This document shows positions 23,641 to 29,794 of a stretch of 39,364 nucleotides of DNA, in pieces. A program made the position numbers and the translations under genes. This DNA is from a virus: positions 1 through 39,364 of the IMG/VR virus record IMGVR_UViG_3300046507_000175, one strand, 5' to 3'. The first letter of the stretch is position 1, and every line of letters begins with the position of its first letter. Under the pieces are notes generated by a model, which did not search any database, was not told where the DNA came from, and was given only the letters and a program-made list of their open reading frames with translations.

Positions 23641-24234
23641 TTAGGCGACTTGTTCGGCCGGCACACGGCAGCGGCGTGCAACTTCGACTAGCCACTGAGC
23701 CAGTTGGATCGGCGTGTGTTCCCGCATGGAGTCGGGGATTTCGGGGCGAGACTGCCGCTTGATTCCTTTCCGATGCAGGCTAGACGCAACCACGTATTCA
23801 GCCTTTCCGAGCTTCATCGGCATTGCGGGCACGTCAGCCGGCGAGCAACCGACGATGTAAAGCAGCGTGGATTTCTCGGCTAGATGCCCGAACCAATGCT
23901 GATGAATCGGGAGGGTCCACCCGCCGAATTCATCCGGCGCCGCGATCGTGCCGAGCTGCTGGTCATCCCACAAACGCGATCCTGACGGATGCTCAAGCAC
24001 GCCACCGAATTCACGAATCTGCGCAACAGCCCAGCGAGCCAGATCTTTTTCATCTGGCCGCGGCTTAGCCATGTGAGCGAGGCGACCCCACGCGCGGCAC
24101 GGCGGATGTGCGACGATGGATGAGCCGCCTGGCCAGTTGCGTGCATCGCGCTCGATGTCCCACACGTCGCAACCCGGCAGCGTCTTGTAGACGCTATCCT
24201 TGCGTGCGAAAAGCACCGCGATTGGATTGCTCAT
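23641..24234 (-). CDS. Conserved phage protein with HPPCRAWG motif
   Basis: 197 aa from ATG 24234, which has a strong GAGGAA site. It starts MSNPIAVLFARKDSVYKTLP followed by GCDVWDIERDARNWPGG, then VAHPPCRAWGRLAH, a Pro-Pro-Cys motif reminiscent of the catalytic loop of cytosine-C5 methyltransferases. However, no AdoMet-binding glycine-rich motif is present and the protein is short. Related proteins are widespread in phages of proteobacteria and are sometimes labelled methyltransferases. I would leave the function open: a nucleotide- or DNA-modifying enzyme is possible. Confidence 0.65.
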   Translation of the reverse strand: MSNPIAVLFARKDSVYKTLPGCDVWDIERDARNWPGGSSIVAHPPCRAWGRLAHMAKPRPDEKDLARWAVAQIREFGGVLEHPSGSRLWDDQQLGTIAAPDEFGGWTLPIHQHWFGHLAEKSTLLYIVGCSPADVPAMPMKLGKAEYVVASSLHRKGIKRQSRPEIPDSMREHTPIQLAQWLVEVARRCRVPAEQVA

Positions 24235-24276
24235 AATTTCCTCTTCGCGCAGCCACTGCGCGGCGTATGGGGTGGT

Positions 24277-24304
24277 ATAAAAAGTGGGGCCAATGCTGCG
24301 CCCC
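24277..24304 (-). terminator. Possible terminator after ninB (leftward)
   Basis: Read leftward: GGGGC (24304-24300), 9-base loop, GCCCC (24290-24286), then ACTTTTTATA. The stem is short. It lies in the 112-bp gap between NinB and the HPPCRAWG gene and could attenuate the distal part of the operon. Confidence 0.4.
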
Positions 24305-24346
24305 TTCAAACGCCGCCGCGCGGATCACCACGCGGTTTTCGGGGGT

Positions 24347-24733
24347 TCAAACTTCGAGGAATTCGACGCCAAGCACTTGCACGGCGTGGACTTCGATGCG
24401 CTGGACAAAATTGGCGAACGTTTCCTTGTTCATCTGCGCGGTACTCATCGCCACCAAACCGGCCGGCCCTTCATGCTTGGGCGCGAACATGTCCTTGTAG
24501 AACTCGTGCCACACGTCGCGCGAGAACCGCTTGCCGTCGATCTCTGCCTGCTCGGATATGTCGTCGAGCATTGCCCAATAGCGCGCGTTGGCCTGCGTCG
24601 AGCGCTTGGCCTGATACGCATCAACGGTGACAACCAGCGGCTGGCCGATCCGCGCCTGCTCGGCGGCGTTCTGTTTAACGAAATCCCACATTGCTTTTGC
24701 GTGGGCTGCTTCGCGGAGAATGAAGGTCGGCAT
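24347..24733 (-). CDS. ninB: NinB-like recombination protein
   Basis: 128 aa from ATG 24733. The motifs NARYWAMLDDISEQ and GKRFSRDVWHEFYKDMF are typical of NinB (lambda Orf), which binds single-stranded DNA and SSB and helps load the annealing protein in place of RecFOR. Its place next to the exonuclease and ERF completes a recombination set. The start is 8 bases after the exonuclease stop. Confidence 0.88.
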   Translation of the reverse strand: MPTFILREAAHAKAMWDFVKQNAAEQARIGQPLVVTVDAYQAKRSTQANARYWAMLDDISEQAEIDGKRFSRDVWHEFYKDMFAPKHEGPAGLVAMSTAQMNKETFANFVQRIEVHAVQVLGVEFLEV

Positions 24734-24740
24734 CGTTACC

Positions 24741-25508
24741 TCAGGCAGCTTTCTTGCGGAGCGCGAACTCGTATTCGCTGACGAACATCGAAAATTCGAG
24801 AAGATCCAATTCCATCTTTTCAATGAAATCGTCGTCACGCTGAACTTCGACCATCGTGAATTGCTTGTCGGCCGCCGTGAGAGCCGGGCAGTACAGGCCG
24901 ACATGCCACCACTTACGACCGCACAGCCACATGCAGCCTTGCGCCTGTTCTCGCACGTCCGTGATATCGCCTTCCAGCAGGATCGGACGCAGTTTGTCCG
25001 GAGCGAGAAAGCACTTGTATTCACTGCCGCCGTCCGGGTCGATCAATCCGTCTGCGCTGGCACCGAAAAGGCCGTCATCAGTCGTCACGAAACCTGCGCG
25101 CTCGACCAACAAGCCGGTCTGCGCTTCATGCTCCATGCGAGCCTCAGGCTCCAGTTCGTGACCGCGCTTCATGCTCCACGTCTCGAAACCTTCATCGAGC
25201 GGAGTACCGCTGATGCGCTCAATTGCCAATCGGAACGCGTAGTCTTTCGATGCGTCCGACCAATCGCCGATCTTCTCGCCGGCCAGTGCGCGTTTGATAA
25301 TGTCGGAACTCGGAACGACTTTGTATCCGGCCTGGTCGGCTGCCGCCTTGGCTGCCATGCCGCCGCGATGCAATTCGACGAACTGAGCCTGACGCTCATC
25401 AAGGCATCCGACCTTCTTGCGCACTGTCGAAAACATGCTGGCCGTGATGCAGCCGGCGCGCGCTGCATGCCATTCGGGTGACCCTTGATCGCATTGGATG
25501 ATTTTCAC
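24741..25508 (-). CDS. YqaJ/lambda-exo-family 5'-3' exonuclease
   Basis: 255 aa. The start SPEWHAARAGCITASMF (residues 10-26) is the family's opening motif. The nuclease core includes HELEPEAR (117-124), D153 in ASADG and E163-x-K165 in SEYKC, the PD-(D/E)XK catalytic set. It resects double-strand ends to give 3' overhangs for the ERF protein. An extra helical segment at about residues 36-78 (ERQAQFVELHRGGMAAKAAA) interrupts the usual layout and could be a small DNA-binding insert. ATG 25508 overlaps the ERF stop by 4 bp. Confidence 0.9.
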   Translation of the reverse strand: MKIIQCDQGSPEWHAARAGCITASMFSTVRKKVGCLDERQAQFVELHRGGMAAKAAADQAGYKVVPSSDIIKRALAGEKIGDWSDASKDYAFRLAIERISGTPLDEGFETWSMKRGHELEPEARMEHEAQTGLLVERAGFVTTDDGLFGASADGLIDPDGGSEYKCFLAPDKLRPILLEGDITDVREQAQGCMWLCGRKWWHVGLYCPALTAADKQFTMVEVQRDDDFIEKMELDLLEFSMFVSEYEFALRKKAA

Positions 25509-26323
25509 TTTGCCTCCGCTGCTTTGAAGTCGGCTATCTTGCTTTCGACGGCGTGCTTCACTTCGATGTGCGCAGCAGTGTCTTTGGTAGCCCGAATCTC
25601 AGGCGCGGCCTGCGCCCAAAGACCGCGGACCTCCTTCTCTGTTTTCGAGCCCCGGATATTGTTCAGCCACTTCTCGACGAGCGCTTGAACGTCATCAGCG
25701 CGACCTGCGCCGCGACCGTCGTCGTCCGGTGCGTCACGCGTTGCCAGACCGACTGCCGCCAGAAGCGAATGACGCTCAAGATACGTTTTGGTGGAAATCA
25801 TGGCCTGAATATTGTTCTTTCCGCCCGATTGATCTAAACCGGCTTCGAGGCACGTTTCCTCGCTGTAGCCCTGGCGATGCGTGATAACGCATGTGATGGA
25901 AATGATTCCGCCTTCCGAGCGCGCTGGCGTCCACTTGTGGCTAAAGCCGTGTTCGGCAAGTGCAGCTACGACCTTCTCGACCACGTTGCCGATCGTCGCA
26001 TGGTCATAGGCCGTTACGCCTTTGTCCGTGCGGAATTCGACGTGCTTGTCCTTATAGATCGTCGGCGGATTGAGCTTGAAGTCGGCCATTGCCTGCGCAA
26101 ACGCCTTGCGGGCCTCATTCGCTTCCCACTTGATCTGCATGTCCATCAGGCGCTCAAGGCGGTCGAGATCGGCTCCGCTTTCGAGTGCATAGCGCACCAG
26201 ATCAGCAGGCGTCGCGATGGCCGATACAACGGCTTTCGGTTGCTGAACCACGGGCACCGATCGCGGCGCCACTTCTTCCTCGACCACGCTGAAGTCGGTC
26301 GGCTGTTCCAAAACTCGTGACAT
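25505..26323 (-). CDS. erf: ERF-family single-strand annealing protein
   Basis: 272 aa from ATG 26323 (GAGGA eight bases upstream). After a disordered N-terminus, KWEANEARKAFAQAMADFKL, KHVEFRTDKGVTAYDHATIG and ITCVITHRQGYSEE are characteristic of the ERF superfamily. In P22, Erf circularises the incoming, terminally redundant DNA and anneals recombination intermediates. That fits a circularly permuted genome. The C-terminus is helical and charged. It is translationally coupled to the exonuclease. Confidence 0.9.
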   Translation of the reverse strand: MSRVLEQPTDFSVVEEEVAPRSVPVVQQPKAVVSAIATPADLVRYALESGADLDRLERLMDMQIKWEANEARKAFAQAMADFKLNPPTIYKDKHVEFRTDKGVTAYDHATIGNVVEKVVAALAEHGFSHKWTPARSEGGIISITCVITHRQGYSEETCLEAGLDQSGGKNNIQAMISTKTYLERHSLLAAVGLATRDAPDDDGRGAGRADDVQALVEKWLNNIRGSKTEKEVRGLWAQAAPEIRATKDTAAHIEVKHAVESKIADFKAAEAK

Positions 26324-26370
26324 TGCTTGTTCCTCGTATGCAAAAAGTGTTTCGGCCGCGAGACAATCGC

Positions 26371-26478
26371 TCACACCAGACTCCGTTTCACAGCCATAAC
26401 CACGAACGCCGCAATCAGCCCTAGAACAATCGCCGTCTTCGGGCGCGCGTCTAGCCAGGTGTTGAAAGAGCGGATCAT
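26371..26478 (-). CDS. 35-aa single-span membrane protein
   Basis: ATG 26478 overlaps the stop of the 128-aa gene by ATGA. The product has a basic N-terminus (MIRSFNTWLDARPK), one membrane segment (TAIVLGLIAAFVVMAV) and a KRSLV tail. This is too short for ordinary gene finders. The coupling and clear membrane topology argue that it is real. Function unknown. Confidence 0.55.
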   Translation of the reverse strand: MIRSFNTWLDARPKTAIVLGLIAAFVVMAVKRSLV

Positions 26479-26861
26479 TGCGCGCCTCGTTTGTTTGCTG
26501 CACGCCCGATTGCGCCGATCGCACGCTTTGTCACTCCAAGCGCTTTCTTTGCGGCCTTCCGCTCAAGCACAAACTCGTATGCTTTCAGGCAACACGCGCA
26601 GTTTTCGAAGAGGTATTCGCGAATCTCCGAATCACTCATCCACATGGCGTAACCTTCGTCGTTCTTATCTGGCGTGAACGCGTCTTTCAGATGAGTCACG
26701 TCGTCGTGTTCGCCGTACTGCATGCCGTCCTCGGCAACACCGCAAGTCCCGCGAACGCCTTTGCAGTAGTGAAGCGCACCCGATATCAGCTTCGTAATCT
26801 CTTTGATTTCAGAGTTGAGGCGCGCATAGTCGGCGCATGCCTTGAGTGCTTTGTCGCTCAT
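26475..26861 (-). CDS. Early phage protein with Cys-rich segments
   Basis: 128 aa from ATG 26861 (AAGGGG upstream). Cys at CKGVRGTC and a CACC near residue 90 could bind metal. The C-terminus is basic and helical (RKAAKKALGVTKRAIGAIGR), suggesting nucleic-acid contact. The frame is overlapped at both ends by very small membrane-protein genes (ATGA junctions), so it belongs to a tight operon. No known family is recognised. Confidence 0.65.
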   Translation of the reverse strand: MSDKALKACADYARLNSEIKEITKLISGALHYCKGVRGTCGVAEDGMQYGEHDDVTHLKDAFTPDKNDEGYAMWMSDSEIREYLFENCACCLKAYEFVLERKAAKKALGVTKRAIGAIGRAANKRGAQ

Positions 26862-26941
26862 GCGATTCCCCTTGCAGCGCAGTAGCCGAGAAATATTCCG
26901 AAGGCGACAACCACCGCCCAATCCGCGAGGCGCGTCAGCAT
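26858..26941 (-). CDS. 27-aa membrane peptide
   Basis: ATG 26941 lies 7 bp inside the end of the 66-aa gene, and its TGA overlaps the ATG of the 128-aa gene. The product MLTRLADWAVVVAFGIFLGY plus a short CAARGIA tail is nearly all membrane segment. Coupling at both ends supports translation; confirmation would need peptide or ribosome data. Confidence 0.45.
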   Translation of the reverse strand: MLTRLADWAVVVAFGIFLGYCAARGIA

Positions 26942-27135
26942 GTCGGCCTCGCTGCCCAGAAAGTAACGATCATCGCGACCACGCATCCCGCAGCGATCAG
27001 CGACACAAGCAGCGCGTACGCGTGGTCAAGGCTGCGTAGGTCGGCTTCGGTGAACTGGCGTACGGGCTCGCGACGGATGCCGAGCACGCGGCGGAGAATG
27101 CGGCCAGTGAGGCGGTGGAGCAGATAGCGGCTCAC
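26935..27135 (-). CDS. 66-aa membrane protein
   Basis: Starts at GTG 27135 with GAGG eight bases upstream. A very basic N-terminal half (RYLLHRLTGRILRRVLGIRR) precedes a single C-terminal membrane segment (LLVSLIAAGCVVAMIVTFWA). This is a tail-anchored layout with a positively charged cytoplasmic part. It starts 8 bases after the Ea10-like stop. Function unknown. Confidence 0.6.
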   Translation of the reverse strand: MSRYLLHRLTGRILRRVLGIRREPVRQFTEADLRSLDHAYALLVSLIAAGCVVAMIVTFWAARPTC

Positions 27136-27143
27136 GTTAGGCC

Positions 27144-27473
27144 TCAGAACGGAATGTCGGACGCGGATTCTGCTTCCGTCATAGTGGTCGGCTTGTTCTC
27201 GATCGCCAGCAGAGATTGGATTTCCCGATTGATCTCCATGACTTTCCCGTTGAACTCGCGGCTCAGCTTTTCCTTCTCGCGCTCCAAGTTGGCGACCAAA
27301 GAGGGGCGAATATCGAAGCCATCAGGAACTTCAATTTCGATGTCTTGCTCACCGATGAGCGCTAAAGAGCGGCTGCTTGTGTCGGCCATATTGAATGGGT
27401 AGATTGCATACTTCACTTCGAGATCCCAAGGTTCCTTCTCTGCGTGAACGAAACACTTAACAGTCACTTTCAT
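27144..27473 (-). CDS. Ea10-like protein ending in an SSB-type tip
   Basis: 109 aa from ATG 27473. The pattern VKCFVHAEKEPWDLE, then DIEIEVPDGFDIRPSLVANL and a C-terminal coiled coil REKEKLSREFNGKVMEINRE belongs to the family of lambda Ea10, which has been annotated as a single-strand DNA-binding protein. The last residues, SDIPF, match the conserved acidic tip (D-D-I-P-F) with which bacterial SSB recruits repair and replication proteins. This supports a role at single-stranded DNA, or competition with host SSB. It lies in the recombination operon. Confidence 0.72.
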   Translation of the reverse strand: MKVTVKCFVHAEKEPWDLEVKYAIYPFNMADTSSRSLALIGEQDIEIEVPDGFDIRPSLVANLEREKEKLSREFNGKVMEINREIQSLLAIENKPTTMTEAESASDIPF

Positions 27474-27474
27474 G

Positions 27475-27768
27475 TCAGTCCCCTTGCGCCAGCCGGCGCT
27501 TAACAATGATTTGCTTCGCCTGATCCAGCAGCGCAAGCAGCGTGTGCGAGTCGTCGCGCGCCAGAGCCAGCATGAAAACTTCGCGCTGCGGCCCGGTAAA
27601 TTCGCAGCACTCTTCGAGCAAGTCGCTGAAGTCCACCGCATCAGCGATTGCATTGCGGCGATCCTCTGCGGCGCAAGCGGCGTTGTCGCGCTTTTCGAGT
27701 TCGCGGTCCCACAACCAGTCAGCAGTACGCAACATGCGGCTGCCGGATACGAGAGAAGGTGTGCTCAT
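27475..27768 (-). CDS. Early phage protein, unknown function
   Basis: 97 aa from ATG 27768 (GGAG well placed). Mostly helical: LRTADWLWDRELEKRDNAAC and a C-terminal LLALLDQAKQIIVKRRLAQG. It overlaps the 61-aa gene by ATGA and stops one base before the Ea10-like ATG. No motif is recognised. Confidence 0.65.
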   Translation of the reverse strand: MSTPSLVSGSRMLRTADWLWDRELEKRDNAACAAEDRRNAIADAVDFSDLLEECCEFTGPQREVFMLALARDDSHTLLALLDQAKQIIVKRRLAQGD

Positions 27769-27950
27769 TTCAACTCCTCAAAGCCGAAGTCGAAGCGTTC
27801 CATCGCCCAATCCTCGGCGTGCTTTTGTTTTTCATCCTCGGACATCGAATTCCATTCTTCTTCCGTGTATCCGAAGTCTTCGATATCGAACGTTTCGGAG
27901 CGCTCGCTATGGATATTGGCGTTGTTGTCGCACCAGAATTTGATCTTCAC
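27765..27950 (-). CDS. Small acidic early protein
   Basis: 61 aa from GTG 27950 (TGAGG upstream). Starts MKIKFWCDNNANIHSERSET and continues with the acidic EEEWNSMSEDEKQKHAEDWA. Short proteins with this 'MKIK.W...W...ERFD.G' layout recur in proteobacterial phages, but their role is unknown. High acidity could mean DNA mimicry or binding to a basic host protein; that is a guess. Confidence 0.65.
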   Translation of the reverse strand: MKIKFWCDNNANIHSERSETFDIEDFGYTEEEWNSMSEDEKQKHAEDWAMERFDFGFEELK

Positions 27951-27957
27951 GGATGCC

Positions 27958-28116
27958 TCACTGAATGCAGATGCGGGCGTAATCGACTTCCTGCGCGATC
28001 TTCCACACGCGAAGGAGCGGGTTCGACTGCCACGGATTCACGCACACCACTTCCATCATCTTCGTGGCGAACAGAACGATCTCGTGGTGCAGCTTGGATT
28101 CGAAGGGCTTGCTCAT
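27958..28116 (-). CDS. 52-aa early protein
   Basis: Starts at ATG 28116 with GAGG about nine bases upstream and ends 7 bases before the next GTG. Sequence begins MSKPFESKLHHEIVLFATKM and ends YARICIQ. It has no membrane segment and looks like a small folded helical protein. Function unknown. Confidence 0.6.
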   Translation of the reverse strand: MSKPFESKLHHEIVLFATKMMEVVCVNPWQSNPLLRVWKIAQEVDYARICIQ

Positions 28117-28124
28117 GGCGCGCC

Positions 28125-28265
28125 TCACTTCTCTTTAACTTCGATGCCGAGCAACTTGGCGAACGCGTAAAAGGCGTCTTCCTGCTTTTGCGTGCCGAGT
28201 TGGTGGACGAGTAGGCCGGCCGCTTTCGCGGCCTCCCATATTTGGTCTTTGGTGAGAGCCGGCAT
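28125..28265 (-). CDS. 46-aa early protein
   Basis: ATG 28265 lies two bases after the stop of the 44-aa gene. The product (MPALTKDQIWEAAKAAGLLV, ending FAKLLGIEVKEK) is helical and resembles short phage proteins of unknown role. Translation is probably coupled to the upstream gene. Confidence 0.6.
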   Translation of the reverse strand: MPALTKDQIWEAAKAAGLLVHQLGTQKQEDAFYAFAKLLGIEVKEK

Positions 28266-28267
28266 GA

Positions 28268-28402
28268 TCAGACCCAGATCCCGCCGCCGATATGGCGCTG
28301 TGTGAAGGTGCGATACCCGTTGCCAACCCAGCAGCGCAGATCGCGCCATTCGTTTCCGTCTTGTCCGATCCACGTTGCGATCACTTCGTCTTTGCGGTTC
28401 AT
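28268..28402 (-). CDS. 44-aa first gene of the leftward operon
   Basis: ATG 28402, with GAGGT eight bases upstream, about 41 bases after the predicted PL start. Sequence MNRKDEVIATWIGQDGNEWR, ending RHIGGGIWV. It occupies the place of N in lambdoid phages but lacks the arginine-rich N-terminus of known N proteins. Function unknown. Confidence 0.6.
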   Translation of the reverse strand: MNRKDEVIATWIGQDGNEWRDLRCWVGNGYRTFTQRHIGGGIWV

Positions 28403-28449
28403 CTCAGTTACCTCGAATCAGTGTTGGTTTCGGGTGGTGCATGAGTAAG

Positions 28450-28478
28450 ATAATAGGAAAACTCGTTGAACTTGGCAA
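28450..28478 (-). promoter_or_regulatory. PL early leftward promoter
   Basis: Read leftward: TTGCCA (28478-28473), 17-bp spacer, TATTAT (28455-28450). The spacer contains the operator AACGAGTTTTCCT. Predicted start near 28443. It drives the recombination and accessory operon down to 19924. Confidence 0.85.
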
Positions 28479-28492
28479 TAGGAAAACTCGTA
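28455..28492. promoter_or_regulatory. OL operators, two sites 25 bp apart
   Basis: AGGAAAACTCGTT at 28455-28467 and AGGAAAACTCGTA at 28480-28492. Both are preceded by AAT. The first lies inside the PL spacer; the second just upstream of the -35. A weaker AGGAAAGCAAG occurs at 28532. The same sequence, inverted, makes up the right operators. Confidence 0.85.
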
Positions 28493-28535
28493 TCTACGAG
28501 TAAAATTTTGCTATTGGATTAATAGTGCGATAGGA

Positions 28536-28563
28536 AAGCAAGAAACCCGACAAATTATCGGGC
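28536..28563 (-). terminator. Terminator of the repressor transcript
   Basis: Read leftward: CCCGA (28562-28558), 7-base loop, TCGGG (28550-28546), then TTTCTTGC. It would stop the lysogenic transcript before it enters PL. The stem is short, so efficiency is uncertain. Confidence 0.5.
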
Positions 28564-28645
28564 GTCTTGCAGATGAGCGTGTGGGTGTGGGGAGCCGGGA
28601 GGAGGTGGGAGCGCTAGGTGTTCTGCGCAGGCCCCGAATTTTGTA

Positions 28646-28825
28646 TTAGATTGCTTCGATGCTGGTGAGGCGTTGCGCCACCGCCAGACAGTACGACAGT
28701 TGCTTCAAACGGTCCTTCAGTGCTTCACAGTTCCGGCAGCTCGGAACCTCGCAATCGTTTGCATCTGGAGGCTGCAAAAAGGAGGGAACCTCAATTCCCT
28801 CGTCTGTGTTGTTGGTCAAATCCAT
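28646..28825 (-). CDS. Small Cys-containing gene downstream of the repressor (rex position)
   Basis: 59 aa from ATG 28825, about 104 bp after the repressor stop, same strand. GGGGTG lies ten bases upstream. Acidic N-terminus MDLTNNTDEGIEVPSFLQPP, then CEVPSCRNCEALKDRLKQL, whose Cys spacing could bind zinc, followed by a helix. Being in the repressor transcript it should be made in lysogens, as lambda rexAB are. No similarity to Rex is seen; an exclusion role is inference. Confidence 0.55.
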   Translation of the reverse strand: MDLTNNTDEGIEVPSFLQPPDANDCEVPSCRNCEALKDRLKQLSYCLAVAQRLTSIEAI

Positions 28826-28928
28826 GGTTTCAAACACCCCGCGATGAAAGGGAAAAATTGCCTGGCACGGCCCTGTGCCAGTCAAATATTCATCCTACAA
28901 ACCAGTATTTGAAAGATGGGGTAAATAC

Positions 28929-29333
28929 TTACAAATTTTTGCCGTTATTCGGGGTTGGCCCTTTGTTTGCGCGTTGCTGCCTAGCCATCTCTTCGGCGAT
29001 TGCCTGCTGGATGAATTCTTTCGTTTCCGGCGACACGCCGTAATCTCTATTACGGTCCTGATCGCAATTCCGGTACAGCTCGCGCACCTGATCGGCCAGT
29101 ACGGGGCTGATGTCGTCGATCTTGACCCCCAGCACCTTGGCGAACTGACCGACGGCATACAGGTTCAGTTTGGCCTTTCCCTTCAGGTACAGATTCACGT
29201 TCCCCTGAGTGCCCATGTCGTACTCGACGCCGAACTTCTCCTGCGTCATTCCTTCCGGGCGCTTCTCACTCCATAGGCGGTCTAGACGCTTAGCGTCGTC
29301 TATCTGCCATTGCGTTAGTTTCTGTTTGACCAT
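28929..29333 (-). CDS. CI-like repressor without peptidase domain
   Basis: 134 aa. Helix-turn-helix of the Cro/C1 type at about residues 25-75: MTQEKFGVEYDMGTQGNVNL followed by YLKGKAKLNLYAVGQFAKVL. The second half is helical and charged, perhaps for dimerisation. There is no LexA/CI-type S24 autocleavage domain (no Ala-Gly cleavage site, no Ser/Lys dyad). Transcription is leftward from a PRM-like promoter whose start coincides with ATG 29333; no Shine-Dalgarno is present. It is the best candidate for binding the AACGAGTTTTCCT operators and maintaining lysogeny. Confidence 0.75.
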   Translation of the reverse strand: MVKQKLTQWQIDDAKRLDRLWSEKRPEGMTQEKFGVEYDMGTQGNVNLYLKGKAKLNLYAVGQFAKVLGVKIDDISPVLADQVRELYRNCDQDRNRDYGVSPETKEFIQQAIAEEMARQQRANKGPTPNNGKNL

Positions 29334-29339
29334 GGCTGA

Positions 29340-29367
29340 ACTATAGATTTCCTAGTGATAGCCGCAA
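29340..29367 (-). promoter_or_regulatory. PRM-like repressor promoter, leaderless
   Basis: Read leftward: weak -35 TTGCGG (29367-29362), 16-bp spacer, TATAGT (29345-29340). Six bases later comes the A of the repressor ATG (29333), the expected +1. The poor -35 abutting an operator is typical of an activator-dependent PRM. Confidence 0.65.
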
Positions 29368-29403
29368 CGAGTTTTCCTGTTGACAAACAGAATGAGTTTT
29401 CCT
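29341..29403. promoter_or_regulatory. OR operators, three sites phased at 25 bp
   Basis: CTATAGATTTCCT (29341-29353), AACGAGTTTTCCT (29366-29378) and AATGAGTTTTCCT (29391-29403) start exactly 25 bp apart. The third lies in the PR spacer, the second upstream of both -35 boxes, and the first, the weakest match, over the PRM -10. This corresponds in function to OR1, OR2 and OR3. Confidence 0.8.
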
Positions 29404-29408
29404 AGTAT
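29380..29408 (+). promoter_or_regulatory. PR early rightward promoter, leaderless
   Basis: TTGACA (29380-29385), 17-bp spacer, TAGTAT (29403-29408). The predicted +1 (29415/29416) falls on the ATG of the Cro-like gene. The apparent longer ORF beginning TTG at 29380 is the -35 box. Confidence 0.85.
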
Positions 29409-29415
29409 GTTCACT

Positions 29416-29739
29416 ATGAAACTCGCCGACTACCTCGCCAAGCACTCCATCAGCCAAATCGCGCTGGCCCATCGCCTCGGTGTGAGTCAGGGCCGCGTGT
29501 GGCAGTGGCTCAATGGAGAAAAGGTTACTCCGAAGTATTGCCCGGAGATCGAAAAGTGGAGCAATCGCGAAGTCACCTGCGAAGAACTCAACGATTCGGT
29601 CAACTGGAAATACGTTCGCGAGTCCGCCCAATCGATCGCAGATAGCGACATCGTCGAGCGCGCCAAGGCATCGGATGACGCTCAACCGCCTGTCGGCGGA
29701 ACAAATCGAAAGCGCAAAGAAGCCCGCATCACGGGCTAA
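29416..29739 (+). CDS. Cro/YdaS-like helix-turn-helix regulator
   Basis: 107 aa from ATG 29416. MKLADYLAKHSISQIALAHR, then LGVSQGRVWQWLNGEKVTPK, is a YdaS/Cro-family helix-turn-helix. It is followed by PEIEKWSNREVTCEEL, as usual in this family, and a disordered basic C-terminus (GGTNRKRKEARITG). It is the first rightward gene, divergent from the repressor, and should compete for the same operators to favour lysis. No ribosome site precedes the start, which fits a leaderless transcript from PR. A terminator follows. Confidence 0.85.
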   Translation: MKLADYLAKHSISQIALAHRLGVSQGRVWQWLNGEKVTPKYCPEIEKWSNREVTCEELNDSVNWKYVRESAQSIADSDIVERAKASDDAQPPVGGTNRKRKEARITG

Positions 29740-29794
29740 GTATTCAGCAGTACGGATGGGACCGGTGTTCGAAGTAGTGAGCATTTAAGAATCC

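Noticed and set aside
28268-28402. N-type antiterminator as first PL gene
   Set aside because: No arginine-rich N-terminus, and no boxB-like hairpin was found in the leader.
29380-29415. Longer Cro-like protein starting at TTG 29380 or ATG 29407
   Set aside because: TTG 29380 is the PR -35 box and ATG 29407 overlaps the -10, so neither would be in the mRNA.
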